The notes under the pieces: model-generated
What the model saw: only the letters and a program-made list of their open reading frames with translations
Told to the model about the DNA's origin: nothing
The model's database searches: none
Shown here: piece by piece, positions 7,452-15,636 of the stretch
How positions within the stretch are numbered: position 1 is the stretch's first letter
Layout: the number at the start of each line of letters is the position of its first letter
Position numbers and translations under genes: made by a program
Source: an uncultured Verrucomicrobia subdivision 3 bacterium
GTDB lineage: Bacteria; Verrucomicrobiota; Verrucomicrobiia; Limisphaerales; UBA11358
Assembly: GCA_903865745.1 (NCBI GenBank)
Contig: CAIPKV010000018.1
Coordinates: forward strand, 1 to 50,545
DNA: 50,545 nt
Reading direction: 5' to 3'

Positions 7452-7923
7452 CCTTCATCACCTGTGCCATGGCCAGCGCGGTCTGCGCCGCCTCCGTGCC
7501 GCGATTATGCTTTTTGTCCAGGCAACGTTCCACGGCCTGCTGCACATTTTCCAGCAGCAATACCTCATGCACCACCGGAATCTCGTGCTGAATCTGGATC
7601 TGCACCAGCGCATTGCTCACCGCCTCGCCAATATGCTGCGCGTGCGTCGTCGCCCCGCGCAGAATTACGCCCAGACAGATGATGGCCGAGAGCTCTGCGT
7701 TTTGAGTTTTGAGCTTTGAGTTGGCGGCCAGCTTGGCGGCAACCACGGGAATTTCATAAGCGCCCGGCACCCGGATGACTTGCACCCGGCCGCCGGCGCG
7801 AAGAATCTCACTTTTCGCCGCGCGCAACATGGCGTCCACAAAACGGGCATTGTATTTGGACGCTACGATGGCAAAGCGGTCGCCGCGCGCGTGAATTTTT
7901 TTGGACTGAACGGTTTGTAACAT
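7444..7923 (-). CDS. ribH: 6,7-dimethyl-8-ribityllumazine synthase
   Basis: Penultimate enzyme of riboflavin synthesis, condensing 5-amino-6-ribitylaminouracil with dihydroxybutanone phosphate; the family forms 60-mer shells or pentamers in the cytosol. Seen: PGAYEIP (53-59), RGATTHAQHI with catalytic His94, and NRGTEAA (140-146). The 159 residues are slightly longer than usual because residues 68-77 (NSKLKTQNAE) replace the normal short turn before the strand AIICLGVILRG. That insertion is encoded by a 'gttttgagttttgagctttgag' type simple sequence (7691-7726) like others in this window. The gene follows the ROK kinase gene after 8 bases. Confidence 0.93.
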   Translation of the reverse strand: MLQTVQSKKIHARGDRFAIVASKYNARFVDAMLRAAKSEILRAGGRVQVIRVPGAYEIPVVAAKLAANSKLKTQNAELSAIICLGVILRGATTHAQHIGEAVSNALVQIQIQHEIPVVHEVLLLENVQQAVERCLDKKHNRGTEAAQTALAMAQVMKGL

Positions 7924-7931
7924 TGAATAAA

Positions 7932-8975
7932 TTATCCCTGCTTCTGGTTTTGATACAAGGCGACTAACGCCGCGCCGATCGCCTGCGAGAGCTCACCGAG
8001 TTCTGCGGGCACAATCTTGAGAGTGTCCCGCTGCTGCGGCCAAAGGTACGGGTGCGCCGACTCGCGGATGAGGCGCAGATAGCGTTCGCGAAACTCCGGC
8101 GTCGTCGTCTCGTGATCCATCAAGCCGCCGCCGATGACGAAAATGCCCGGGTCCAGCGCCATCGCTAGATTCGCCACGTGCAAACCCATGACGCGGGCCT
8201 GAAAATCGAATATCTCCACCGCCAACGCGTCGCCCTTTTGCGCGCGACCGCGCAGCGACAACACCTTTTCCTTCATCGGTGCCTCCGACTTCGCCAGCTC
8301 GTGGTCGGGATACTTCAACAACTTCTCCGCCAACAAATGCGGCAGACCGGAAATCGTCGTGTACGCCTCCACACAGCCCCAGTCGCGACCGCAACCGCAC
8401 GGGAACGGCTTCCCCGTCATGCCCAACAGTTGCAACGGCACCGGCATGTGCCCCGCTTCCATGCCCGCGAGCGTATCGCCGTCCAGCGAGAGACCGTCCG
8501 CGCCGACGAAGGCCGCGCCCAAGCCGGAGCCGGGCATGAGCATGGCGACCGACACCTGCGACTGGCCGCGCGCGAGCCGCGCCTCCGCCACGCCGCCATA
8601 ATTACCGTCATTGCCCACCACGAGCGGCACCGGGTGGCCAATCTGTTTGGCAATGGCCGCATGATAATCCGAATACACATCCCAACCGGAGAAGCTGGCG
8701 GGCAGATTCGGCGATTTGCCAAACACGCCGTAGCGTTCGTACGGACCGGGAATCGCGAGGCCGACCCCCGCGACCTGTGACCAGTTTAAATTGTTTTGAA
8801 CGAGGAATTCGCCGATGCCCGCGATCCAACCGGCGATGACGGCGGCGCGGCCGTTCTGCGAATTGGTGGGACGCTGCAAGACTTTGCTGGAAACGGGTTC
8901 GCCATCGGCGCGCACGGCGGAGAATTTGGTGGTGGTGGCCCCGCTATCCGTGCCAATGAAAATCTGTTCGCTCAT
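7932..8975 (-). CDS. ROK family sugar kinase (glucokinase-like)
   Basis: Cytosolic ATP-dependent hexose kinase of the ROK family, 347 residues. The N-terminal phosphate loop IGTDSGATTTKFS, the catalytic region VVGNDGNYGGVAEA (Asp acting as base), GMEAGHMPV with the sugar-binding Glu-Gly-His, and the zinc-binding CGCGRDWGCVEAY motif are all present; no N-terminal HTH occurs, so it is an enzyme and not a ROK repressor. Substrate cannot be told from sequence; glucose is commonest. It opens a two-gene unit with ribH, and its start faces a large 21-bp repeat array placed between it and the divergent holB gene. Confidence 0.85.
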   Translation of the reverse strand: MSEQIFIGTDSGATTTKFSAVRADGEPVSSKVLQRPTNSQNGRAAVIAGWIAGIGEFLVQNNLNWSQVAGVGLAIPGPYERYGVFGKSPNLPASFSGWDVYSDYHAAIAKQIGHPVPLVVGNDGNYGGVAEARLARGQSQVSVAMLMPGSGLGAAFVGADGLSLDGDTLAGMEAGHMPVPLQLLGMTGKPFPCGCGRDWGCVEAYTTISGLPHLLAEKLLKYPDHELAKSEAPMKEKVLSLRGRAQKGDALAVEIFDFQARVMGLHVANLAMALDPGIFVIGGGLMDHETTTPEFRERYLRLIRESAHPYLWPQQRDTLKIVPAELGELSQAIGAALVALYQNQKQG

Positions 8976-9028
8976 GATTGGCGGTTAAAGTGGGGACACC
9001 CACGGTAAAGGCAAGAAATATTTGGTAG

Positions 9029-9048
9029 TTGAGGGTGGGAAGTTGAGC
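9029..9048. repeat. 'ttgagggt' simple-sequence copy
   Basis: TTGAGGGTGGGAAGTTGAGC lies between the ROK gene and array B. It is the same kind of simple sequence found inside queE at 26541-26578, suggesting one dispersed low-complexity family. Confidence 0.5.
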
Positions 9049-9094
9049 GTTGCGGGCCGAACCCGACGGCCAGCCGCCCGGTTTGCTGCCATTG

Positions 9095-9514
9095 GGAACA
9101 GGTTCCGCCTCACTGGGAACAGGTTCCGCGTGGTTTGGAATGTGTTCCGGACGGTCTGGAACAGGTTCCCAGCGTCTCGGAACCGACCCCGCGTGGTCGG
9201 GAACAGGTTCCGCGTCATTGGGAACAGGTTCCGCCGGGTTCGGTAAATGTTCCAGAAGGTTTGGAACAAGTTCCGAATGGGTTCGAACCCATGAATTTTG
9301 CCTTGGAAGTACTCACGCGCGGCGCGGAACCCCTCACGCGTCGTCTGGAAGTACTTCCGCAGCTCGCGGAACCCCTCACGCATGACGCGGAACCTCTCAC
9401 GCGTCACGCGGAACCCCTCACGCGTCGCTTGGAAGTACTTCCGCGGCTTGCGTAACCTCTCACGCGTGACGCGGAACCCCTCACGCGCGACGCGTAACCT
9501 GTTCCGCGTGGCTT
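9095..9514. repeat. 21-bp tandem array B (20 units)
   Basis: Twenty consecutive units of exactly 21 bases run from 9095, each beginning GGAAC, GGAAG or GTAAC; a weaker unit follows to 9535. Two subtypes cluster: GGAACAGGTTCCGCG types dominate 9095-9283, while GGAACCCCTCACGCG and GGAAGTACTTCCGCG types dominate 9305-9493. Many units contain a dyad (GGAAC...GTTCC, or the perfect GGAAGTACTTCC at 9347 and 9431). It occupies the divergent region between the ROK kinase and holB (8976-9705). Long open frames on both strands give heptad peptides such as RNLFPTT, which I treat as by-products of the period. The remaining sequence of this gap (9536-9705) shows nothing recognisable. Confidence 0.95.
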
Positions 9515-9705
9515 GGAAAGGGTGGCCAACCGTGGGTGACAGGTTCGGAACCGCCTGTAAGACAGCCGGTTGCACTTAAAAGGCCCTTTTTATGGCGCGC
9601 GCGCGGTTTTTAATCAACCGGGCTTGGACCCGTTGCCCGCCCCAGATAATCATCGACAAGCGGAATGGCCAGTTTTAGGGTTGGAACCGAAACGCTTTAA
9701 CCAGC

Positions 9706-10731
9706 ATGGCTTTCACCCAATTTTCTGACCAGTCCCAGGGCGTCCAGCTCTTGCAACGCTCGCTCGCTCGCGGCCGGCTCGGCCATGCCTACCTCTTCTC
9801 CGGCCATCAGCTCGAAACCCTCGAGACGCTCGCGCGTACCCTCGCCAAAACGCTCAACTGCCAGCACCCCGTCCAGACCGCCGGCGTCGCGACGGATTGC
9901 TGCGATGCCTGCCCGAATTGCCAGAAAATCGATAATGATGCCCACGCGGATATTCACTGGGCACGCGCGGAGTCTAAGTCGCGGATCATTTCGGTGGACC
10001 AGACCCGCGAACTCTCGCGCGAGATCCAACTGAAGCCGACGGCGGGCGGCTATAAGATTGCCATCATCGCGGGCGCCGACCGGCTGAACGCGCAGGCGGC
10101 GAACGCCTTCCTCAAAACGTTGGAGGAGCCGCCGCCGAAGTCGGTCTTGATCTTGCTGACCACGGAGCCTTCACGCATCTTGGAAACGATTTTGTCGCGT
10201 TGCCTGCGCTTGAACTTCTCTGCTGAATCCGCGCGTCAGCTTTCCACTGAGCAGGCGATCTGGTTGCAACAGTTCAGCTCCGCCGCCGCCGGGGAACAGA
10301 AGAGTTTGTTCGGGCGTTATCGCCTGCTGGATGCGTTGCTCCAACATCTCACGGCGCTCCGCGCCCGCGTGGAGGAGACGCTGTCCGCGCGCTCGCCCTT
10401 GGAGAAATATAGCGACGCGGAAAAGGACCTGCGCGAGAAGTGGGAGGAGGAATTGAAGGCGGGCATCGAGGCGGAGTACCGGCGTCAGCGCGCGGAGGTC
10501 CTGCTGTTGTTGCAATGGTGGCTGCGGGATGTTTGGTTTTGGACGTTGGCGGCCGGGGAAGAGTTGTTGCACCTGCCGCAAATCGCCGGGGCCGATGAGG
10601 TGGCCAAACGCATCAGCCCGCGTCAGGCGGAGGCGAATCTGTCGGTGCTGGAACAAACCCAGCGGCTGCTCCATAGCAACGTGCAGGAGGCGCTCGCGCT
10701 CGAAGTCGGCCTGCTAAAACTGCAGCTTTGA
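9706..10731 (+). CDS. holB: DNA polymerase III delta' subunit-like clamp loader protein
   Basis: Clamp-loader component that helps place the beta clamp on primed DNA. The 341-residue protein shows the AAA+ arrangement of delta': HAYLFSG in place of a functional P-loop (degenerate, as is normal for delta'), a zinc cluster CCDACPNC (about 66-73), the ISVDQTRELSREI region, NAFLKTLEEPPPKSVLILLT with sensor-1 Thr residues, and the SRC element. The C-terminal half is helical and weakly conserved. It is the first plus-strand gene after array B and is followed after 4 bases by the O-antigen ligase-like gene, with which it is probably co-transcribed. Confidence 0.85.
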   Translation: MAFTQFSDQSQGVQLLQRSLARGRLGHAYLFSGHQLETLETLARTLAKTLNCQHPVQTAGVATDCCDACPNCQKIDNDAHADIHWARAESKSRIISVDQTRELSREIQLKPTAGGYKIAIIAGADRLNAQAANAFLKTLEEPPPKSVLILLTTEPSRILETILSRCLRLNFSAESARQLSTEQAIWLQQFSSAAAGEQKSLFGRYRLLDALLQHLTALRARVEETLSARSPLEKYSDAEKDLREKWEEELKAGIEAEYRRQRAEVLLLLQWWLRDVWFWTLAAGEELLHLPQIAGADEVAKRISPRQAEANLSVLEQTQRLLHSNVQEALALEVGLLKLQL

Positions 10732-10735
10732 CGCG

Positions 10736-12127
10736 ATGAAAAAACTTACCGCGCCGAAACTGTTCGCGCTCGTGTTCGGCCTGTTCCTCGGCCTGTGTAT
10801 CTGGAAATTTGGCAACCCGGTCATCCTCGATCACAAGATTGCGCCACCCGCTGCGCCGGCGGAATTCTTCTATCAGGCGTGGCCAACGCACTGGGCGAAT
10901 TGGATTCTGCTCCCACTCGTGGGGCTCGGTGCGGGGCTGATATTGCAGGCGAAGATTTCCTGGCGGCAGTCCCAATGGCTGTGGCTGCTGCCATTGATAT
11001 GGCTGGGCTGGCAGTTCCTATCCGCGACGCAAACCTGCGATGCGGATTTGACGCACGCGTCGCTCTGGCAGTTTAGCGGCTGCGTGGCGTGCTATTTCTT
11101 GGGGGCGCTGGTGTTCGCCCGCGATAACTTGTGGCGTTGGCTGCTACCGGGTGTGCTGGCGGCGTTTGCGTTTTGCCTCGTGCGCGGAATCGATCAGCAT
11201 GTCTTTGAATTTCCGCAGAACCGGCAAATGCTCGTCGAGGGTGAACGCGATGGCTGGACTAATTTCCCCCCCGAAACCGTCGCGCAGATGAAAACGGATA
11301 ACATCATCATCCTTACGAACGGCATGGAAATGGCGAATCCGGCGATGCTGGAGAAATTCAAAAAGGGTCGCTGCGCCGGCACGCTGGTGTATCCGAACGC
11401 GCTGGCTGGCATCATCCTGCTACTGTGGCCGCTGTCGCTGGCATTGGCTTTTAGCACGACCAAGAACCTTAAACCAATGATTCGTCTGGCGGTGATCGGA
11501 CTGACGATTTTTCTGGGGGGCGCAGCTTTATTCTGGAGCGGCTCGAAGCTGGGTTGGTTGATCGCCATCGCCATCGCTGGGTTATATTTGCTGCGGCTCG
11601 ACTGGCCAAAGAGCCTCAAGCTGGCGAGTTTCGCTTTGGTGCTAACCGTGGGACTGGGTGTTTTTGCGTTACGCTTTCACAATTACTTCTCTGCCGGGGC
11701 GACGAGTGTCGGAGCGCGGTTTGATTATTGGCGGGCGGCGGTTCAAACCACCGCGGCCAAGCCGGTCTTCGGCTCTGGTCCGGGTACTTTTCAACGGCCC
11801 TACGCGCAAATCAAGTCCCCGAAAGCCGAAATGGCCCGCCTGACGCATAACGACTACCTCGAACAATTTTCGGATTCCGGTGTCGTCGGCGGTCTGGCCT
11901 ATGGCGCTTGGATTGTCCTCACTCTGACCTTAGTCATTAGGAAAAACTGGTGTGATGGTAGCATAATGATGTTTGCCATAATGGCCGGACTCATCGCTTG
12001 GTTTGCACAAGGGCTGGGTGAGTTTGGACTATTTATTCCTGCTTTGGGGTGGACGGCTTTTACGTTATTGGGCATTGCGATTGGCCAAAAAATAATTGAA
12101 TTCGACAAGAAAAAGGCTGATTGTTAG
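10736..12127 (+). CDS. O-antigen ligase-like polymerase/ligase membrane protein
   Basis: Polytopic inner-membrane protein of 463 residues with about ten to eleven hydrophobic helices. The large periplasmic loop near residues 320-390 holds the Wzy_C/O-antigen-ligase pattern: an Arg in GARFDYWRAAVQT, GSGPGTFQRPY and THNDYLEQFSDSGVVGG. This family joins or polymerises lipid-linked glycans at the periplasmic face, using conserved Arg and His residues. No other lipopolysaccharide genes surround it, so the acceptor is unknown. Its 3' end (about 11900 on) becomes visibly more AT-rich than the 5' part, continuing into aroQ and accB. Confidence 0.75.
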   Translation: MKKLTAPKLFALVFGLFLGLCIWKFGNPVILDHKIAPPAAPAEFFYQAWPTHWANWILLPLVGLGAGLILQAKISWRQSQWLWLLPLIWLGWQFLSATQTCDADLTHASLWQFSGCVACYFLGALVFARDNLWRWLLPGVLAAFAFCLVRGIDQHVFEFPQNRQMLVEGERDGWTNFPPETVAQMKTDNIIILTNGMEMANPAMLEKFKKGRCAGTLVYPNALAGIILLLWPLSLALAFSTTKNLKPMIRLAVIGLTIFLGGAALFWSGSKLGWLIAIAIAGLYLLRLDWPKSLKLASFALVLTVGLGVFALRFHNYFSAGATSVGARFDYWRAAVQTTAAKPVFGSGPGTFQRPYAQIKSPKAEMARLTHNDYLEQFSDSGVVGGLAYGAWIVLTLTLVIRKNWCDGSIMMFAIMAGLIAWFAQGLGEFGLFIPALGWTAFTLLGIAIGQKIIEFDKKKADC

Positions 12128-12136
12128 TTTATTGCC

Positions 12137-12577
12137 ATGAAAGTTTTGATTCTAAACGGCCCCAATTTAAATTTGCTCGGCACTCGGGAACCGGAAGTTT
12201 ATGGTAGGCTTACCTTAGCCGACATCGAGGCACAAGTCCGCGCCCGGGCGGAAGAGTTAAAGCTGGAAGTGGATTTTCGCCAGTCAAACATTGAAGGCGA
12301 ATTGGTAACCTGGATACAAGAAGCCAAGGGCAAATATCAGGCGATTATTATTAATGCGGCCGCTTACACGCACACTAGCGTCGCCTTACGTGACGCCATT
12401 TCAGCAGTGGGTGTGCCGACGATAGAGATCCATCTTTCCAACATCCATGCCCGGGAAGAATTCCGCCACACGTCATTGATTGCCCCAGTATGCAAGGGAC
12501 AGATCTGCGGATTCGGTGCAAAATCATACATTTTAGGGCTTGAGGCATCAGTTTACGTTAACCTTAGCTTAAAATAG
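12137..12577 (+). CDS. aroQ: 3-dehydroquinate dehydratase, type II
   Basis: Third step of the shikimate pathway, dehydrating 3-dehydroquinate; type II enzymes are small dodecamers. The 146 residues match the usual length. Motifs: [17 protein letters not shown] with the catalytic Tyr22 and the Arg17 lid, [16 protein letters not shown], and [17 protein letters not shown] with the catalytic His. It is followed by a hairpin terminator that overlaps its own stop, so the acc genes downstream use a separate promoter. Confidence 0.96.
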   Translation: MKVLILNGPNLNLLGTREPEVYGRLTLADIEAQVRARAEELKLEVDFRQSNIEGELVTWIQEAKGKYQAIIINAAAYTHTSVALRDAISAVGVPTIEIHLSNIHAREEFRHTSLIAPVCKGQICGFGAKSYILGLEASVYVNLSLK

Positions 12578-12600
12578 CCGTAATTTTGGCTATTTTATCT
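12571..12600 (+). terminator. intrinsic terminator after aroQ
   Basis: AAAATAGCC (12571-12579) pairs perfectly with GGCTATTTT (12588-12596) around an 8-base loop, followed by a T-rich stretch. The stem includes the aroQ stop codon. Confidence 0.6.
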
Positions 12601-12623
12601 GTTTCAATGTCCGTAATTAAGGC

Positions 12624-12652
12624 TTGACGTTCGATCTTTCAGAAAATAAACT
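12624..12652 (+). promoter_or_regulatory. sigma70-like promoter for accB-accC
   Basis: TTGACG (12624-12629), a 17-base spacer and TAAACT (12647-12652) lie about 108 bases upstream of the accB GTG. Five and four of six positions match consensus. The long AT-rich leader (12653-12759) shows no riboswitch I recognise. Confidence 0.45.
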
Positions 12653-12759
12653 TCAAAAGTATTCTCCTTACGTTGTGTAGGGACACACATCAATCTCAGT
12701 TTTGTCGAAAACAAACCTGAAATTTAACCGCATTATAAAATCTTTAACGAAAACGAATC

Positions 12760-13227
12760 GTGGAACTCAAAGATATTAAAGCCATCATTGATTTGATGAA
12801 GAAAAACTCCATAACGGAGTTTGAACTCGAAGAAAAAGACTCTAAAATTCGCTTAAAACGCGGACTGAATGGCGCATCGGGAGCGGCACCTCAAGCCGAA
12901 GAGTCGATTCAGATGATTCCTTTGCCGGTAGCAGCTCCGATTTTGCCAGCAACAACGACAGCTGCAGCTCCAATAGCTAATTCTGGAGAAATCGACATAA
13001 AATCACCCATGATTGGAACTCTTTATCGTTCACCTTCTCCTGAGTCTGCCGCTTATGTTGAAGTTGGTGCCGAAGTTAATCCCGATTCCGTGGTTTGTAT
13101 TATTGAGGCGATGAAGGTAATGAACGAAATAAAAGCCGAAGTTAAGGGAGTAATTACCCAAATTCTGGTCGAAAATGGCAAACCAGTCGAATTTGGTCAG
13201 CCGATGTTCAAAGTTCGTCCGTCTTAA
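12760..13227 (+). CDS. accB: biotin carboxyl carrier protein of acetyl-CoA carboxylase
   Basis: Carries biotin between the carboxylase (AccC) and carboxyltransferase halves of acetyl-CoA carboxylase in fatty-acid synthesis. Of 155 residues, the N-terminal 35 are a charged helical region ([16 protein letters not shown]), then an Ala/Pro linker (about 40-75), then the biotinyl domain with the biotin-accepting Lys119 in EAMKVMNE. The start is a GTG, chosen because MELKDIK is the conserved family start. accC follows after 20 bases. The gene is clearly more AT-rich than its neighbours. Confidence 0.95.
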   Translation: MELKDIKAIIDLMKKNSITEFELEEKDSKIRLKRGLNGASGAAPQAEESIQMIPLPVAAPILPATTTAAAPIANSGEIDIKSPMIGTLYRSPSPESAAYVEVGAEVNPDSVVCIIEAMKVMNEIKAEVKGVITQILVENGKPVEFGQPMFKVRPS

Positions 13228-13247
13228 ACGGTTTTACCGCATTCATC

Positions 13248-14630
13248 ATGTTCGAAAAAGTTTTGGTTGCCAACCGCGGGGAAATTGCCGTCCGTATCAT
13301 CCGCGCCTGCAAGGAAATGAACATCCGCACGGTTGCGGTATATTCCGAGGTGGATGCAAACTCGATGCACGTCCAGATGGCGGACGAGGCGATATGTATC
13401 GGTAAGGCCGCATCCTCGGAAAGCTATCTGCGCATTGACCGTATCATTAGCGCGGCGGAAATTGCGGACGTGGATGCGATTCACCCAGGCTACGGCTTCT
13501 TGTCAGAGAACGCTCATTTTGCAGAGGTCTGTGAGAGTTGCAATATCCGCTTCATCGGCCCCAGCCCGCGTGCCATGAGCGCGCTGGAGGATAAAGCGGT
13601 CAGCCGCGCCCTTGCAAAAAAGGCTGGCGTGGAAACCCCGCCCGGTTCCGAGGGAACGGTGGAAAATGAAAAGGATGCGTTGGTCATCGCTAAAAAAATT
13701 GGTTACCCGGTCATGATCAAGGCCGTCGCTGGGGGCGGTGGCCGCGGAATGCGTATCGCGCATAACGATATTTCATTGGTTAAAGGCTATCATACGGCTC
13801 GTTCAGAGGCGGAAAAATGTTTCGGCAATTCCGGGGTCTATATAGAGAAGTTCATTGAGAATCCGCACCATATTGAGATTCAAATTCTCGGTGATGCCAA
13901 GGGGAAAATCATCCATCTTGGCGAACGTGACTGCTCAGTGCAACGCCGCAACCAAAAACTAATTGAAGAATCGCCATCGCCGTTGCTGGAACAGAAATTT
14001 CGTAAGCTGCGCGATAAAATCGGCAAAGCAGCTATCCGCATTGCCGAAGCCGCACGTTATACGAATGCTGGCACAGTGGAATTCATCGTGGATGACCACG
14101 GGAATTTTTATTTTCTTGAAGTCAACAAACGCATTCAGGTGGAGCATCCGGTCACGGAAGAAGTCACGGGCATCGACCTCGTGCGCGCCCAAATTGAAAT
14201 TGCGATGGGCGAGCCGCTCAAGTATTCGCAAAGCGATATTGTAATGAAAGGACACGCCATTGAATGCCGCATCAATGCAGAGGATCCTTTTAACGACTTC
14301 CGGCCCAGCCCTGGGCGCATTGAGATGTATTACCAGCCAGGCGGCCGCGAAGTGCGCGTGGACACGCACGCTTATGCGGGCTACACGATTCCGCCGACCT
14401 ACGATTCGATGATTGGCAAGCTCATTGTCCGCGGCAAAGACCGACGCGATGCGATCGACCGTATGAATCGGGCGTTGAATGAGTTCATGATTACCGGCGT
14501 CAAGACCACGATGTCCTTTCAGCAGGCCATTATGCAGGATCCGAATTTCCGGCGCGGTGTGTATTCGACCAATTTTGTCGAGCAACTTTTGGGCGGCGCC
14601 CGGCGTGAGCTGATTGAAGAAAAGGCCTGA
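13248..14630 (+). CDS. accC: acetyl-CoA carboxylase, biotin carboxylase subunit
   Basis: ATP-grasp enzyme that carboxylates the biotin on AccB using bicarbonate. The 460 residues are slightly longer than the usual 445-450. Seen: N-terminal [16 protein letters not shown], the Gly-rich ATP loop GGGGRGMR (162-169), [24 protein letters not shown] and [14 protein letters not shown] (291-304) with the catalytic Arg and Glu. Most homologues read N-T-R where this reads N-K-R; I note this without inferring loss of function. It forms an operon with accB. The carboxyltransferase genes accA and accD are not in the window. Confidence 0.97.
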   Translation: MFEKVLVANRGEIAVRIIRACKEMNIRTVAVYSEVDANSMHVQMADEAICIGKAASSESYLRIDRIISAAEIADVDAIHPGYGFLSENAHFAEVCESCNIRFIGPSPRAMSALEDKAVSRALAKKAGVETPPGSEGTVENEKDALVIAKKIGYPVMIKAVAGGGGRGMRIAHNDISLVKGYHTARSEAEKCFGNSGVYIEKFIENPHHIEIQILGDAKGKIIHLGERDCSVQRRNQKLIEESPSPLLEQKFRKLRDKIGKAAIRIAEAARYTNAGTVEFIVDDHGNFYFLEVNKRIQVEHPVTEEVTGIDLVRAQIEIAMGEPLKYSQSDIVMKGHAIECRINAEDPFNDFRPSPGRIEMYYQPGGREVRVDTHAYAGYTIPPTYDSMIGKLIVRGKDRRDAIDRMNRALNEFMITGVKTTMSFQQAIMQDPNFRRGVYSTNFVEQLLGGARRELIEEKA

Positions 14631-14679
14631 CCACTTACCTTGAAATAAGCAACTCAGCGGGATTGTCGTAGAATTAAAT

Positions 14680-14707
14680 TTGACAGCACCCCCGCCCCGT
14701 TTATCTT
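14680..14707 (+). promoter_or_regulatory. sigma70-like promoter for the Pro/Ala-rich protein-trxA unit
   Basis: A perfect TTGACA (14680-14685), 16-base spacer and TATCTT (14702-14707) end only 14 bases before the ATG at 14722, so the transcript would have a leader of fewer than ten bases. Confidence 0.5.
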
Positions 14708-14721
14708 GAGCCACAAATAAT

Positions 14722-15228
14722 ATGGCTGAAATTCCTCCGATTAATCCTGCTCCTACGCCCGGACCAGCCGGTGCCGTGCCGCCGCCGAAAAAAGACACTA
14801 GTCCGGTGCTGCCGCCGAAAAAGGAAACTGGCAAGGTTCAGCCGAAAAAGGAAACTGTCCGCATCAATTTGCCGCCGAAACCGACAGCCGCGCCGACCAT
14901 CAAGCTACCAACGCTTCCGCCTGGTGGGCCGACCGGCGCACCTAGTCCCGTGACCGCGGCTCACGCTCCGTCTGCTCCGGCACCCGCCTTGAGAACTGCG
15001 GCTGCGCCCGCCGCGCAAGCCGCCCCGACCAAAGGTGCCGCGCCCGCTGCGGCGACTAAACCAGCGCCAGTTGTCCAACGTGCCGCTGCGCCGGTCGTGC
15101 CAACCATCAAGACGGTTGATAAGGTTTTGATTTACGTCGCCGCCGTGGCCAGTCTCGCCGCCGTTGGTTATAATTTTTACGTGTTGTTTTTTGTCCTGAA
15201 ACCCTTGGTCGAGAATTTTTCCAGCTAA
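14722..15228 (+). CDS. Pro/Ala-rich protein with C-terminal membrane anchor
   Basis: Unrecognised 168-residue protein. Residues 1-130 are low-complexity and disordered, with a repeated PPKK-D/E-T motif (PPKKDTSP, PPKKETGK, PKKETVRINLPPK) followed by Ala/Pro-rich sequence. A single hydrophobic helix near the C-terminus (about 133-160) would anchor it in the membrane, leaving the tail cytoplasmic if it is a tail-anchored protein. The KKETVRINLPPK stretch is the only part that looks constrained. trxA begins 3 bases after its stop, so the two are co-expressed. No function is claimed. Confidence 0.7.
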   Translation: MAEIPPINPAPTPGPAGAVPPPKKDTSPVLPPKKETGKVQPKKETVRINLPPKPTAAPTIKLPTLPPGGPTGAPSPVTAAHAPSAPAPALRTAAAPAAQAAPTKGAAPAAATKPAPVVQRAAAPVVPTIKTVDKVLIYVAAVASLAAVGYNFYVLFFVLKPLVENFSS

Positions 15229-15231
15229 ATT

Positions 15232-15564
15232 ATGTCATCCCCTTTAATCGTCACCCTCACGCAAGATAATTTTGAAGCCGAAGTACTGAAATCCGCCACG
15301 CCTGTGCTCGTTGATTTCTGGGCTGAATGGTGTGGCCCATGCAAGATGATCGCTCCCGTGCTGGATGAACTCGCAACTGAGTTTCAGGGCAAGGTTAAGA
15401 TTGGCAAGGTCAACATTGACGAGCATCAGGGGCTCGCTGCGCAATATGGCGTCCGCGCGATTCCGACATTGCTCGTGATCAAAAACGGTCAAGTCGCCGA
15501 ACAGATGGTCGGCGCCAAGAGCAAGCGTGATTTAAAGGCGAGTCTCGACAAGGCGGTCGCCTAA
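15232..15564 (+). CDS. trxA: thioredoxin
   Basis: Small cytosolic disulfide reductase of 110 residues. The active site WCGPC is at residues 33-37, preceded by VDFWAE and followed by the cis-Pro loop AIPTLLV, as in classical thioredoxin 1. It follows the Pro/Ala-rich gene by 3 bases and is ended by a strong terminator. Confidence 0.97.
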   Translation: MSSPLIVTLTQDNFEAEVLKSATPVLVDFWAEWCGPCKMIAPVLDELATEFQGKVKIGKVNIDEHQGLAAQYGVRAIPTLLVIKNGQVAEQMVGAKSKRDLKASLDKAVA

Positions 15565-15580
15565 GCAATTTCAACCCAAT

Positions 15581-15615
15581 ACGGCAAGGCGGATTTTCCC
15601 GCTTTGCCGTTTTTT
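15581..15615 (+). terminator. intrinsic terminator after trxA
   Basis: ACGGCAAGGCGG (15581-15592) pairs with CCGCTTTGCCGT (15599-15610), with one G-T pair, around a 6-base loop, followed by a run of T residues (15610-15615). Confidence 0.85.
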
Positions 15616-15636
15616 ATTTTCCGCTAACTTCATAGT

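Noticed and set aside
8985-9575. 196-codon minus-strand open frame across array B as a gene
   Set aside because: It is made entirely of the 21-bp units; the open frame follows from the period being a multiple of three, other frames on both strands are also open, and no start context or conserved domain is seen.
12653-12759. Riboswitch in the accB leader
   Set aside because: The leader is about 100 AT-rich bases but I could not find a recognisable aptamer core or expression-platform hairpin.
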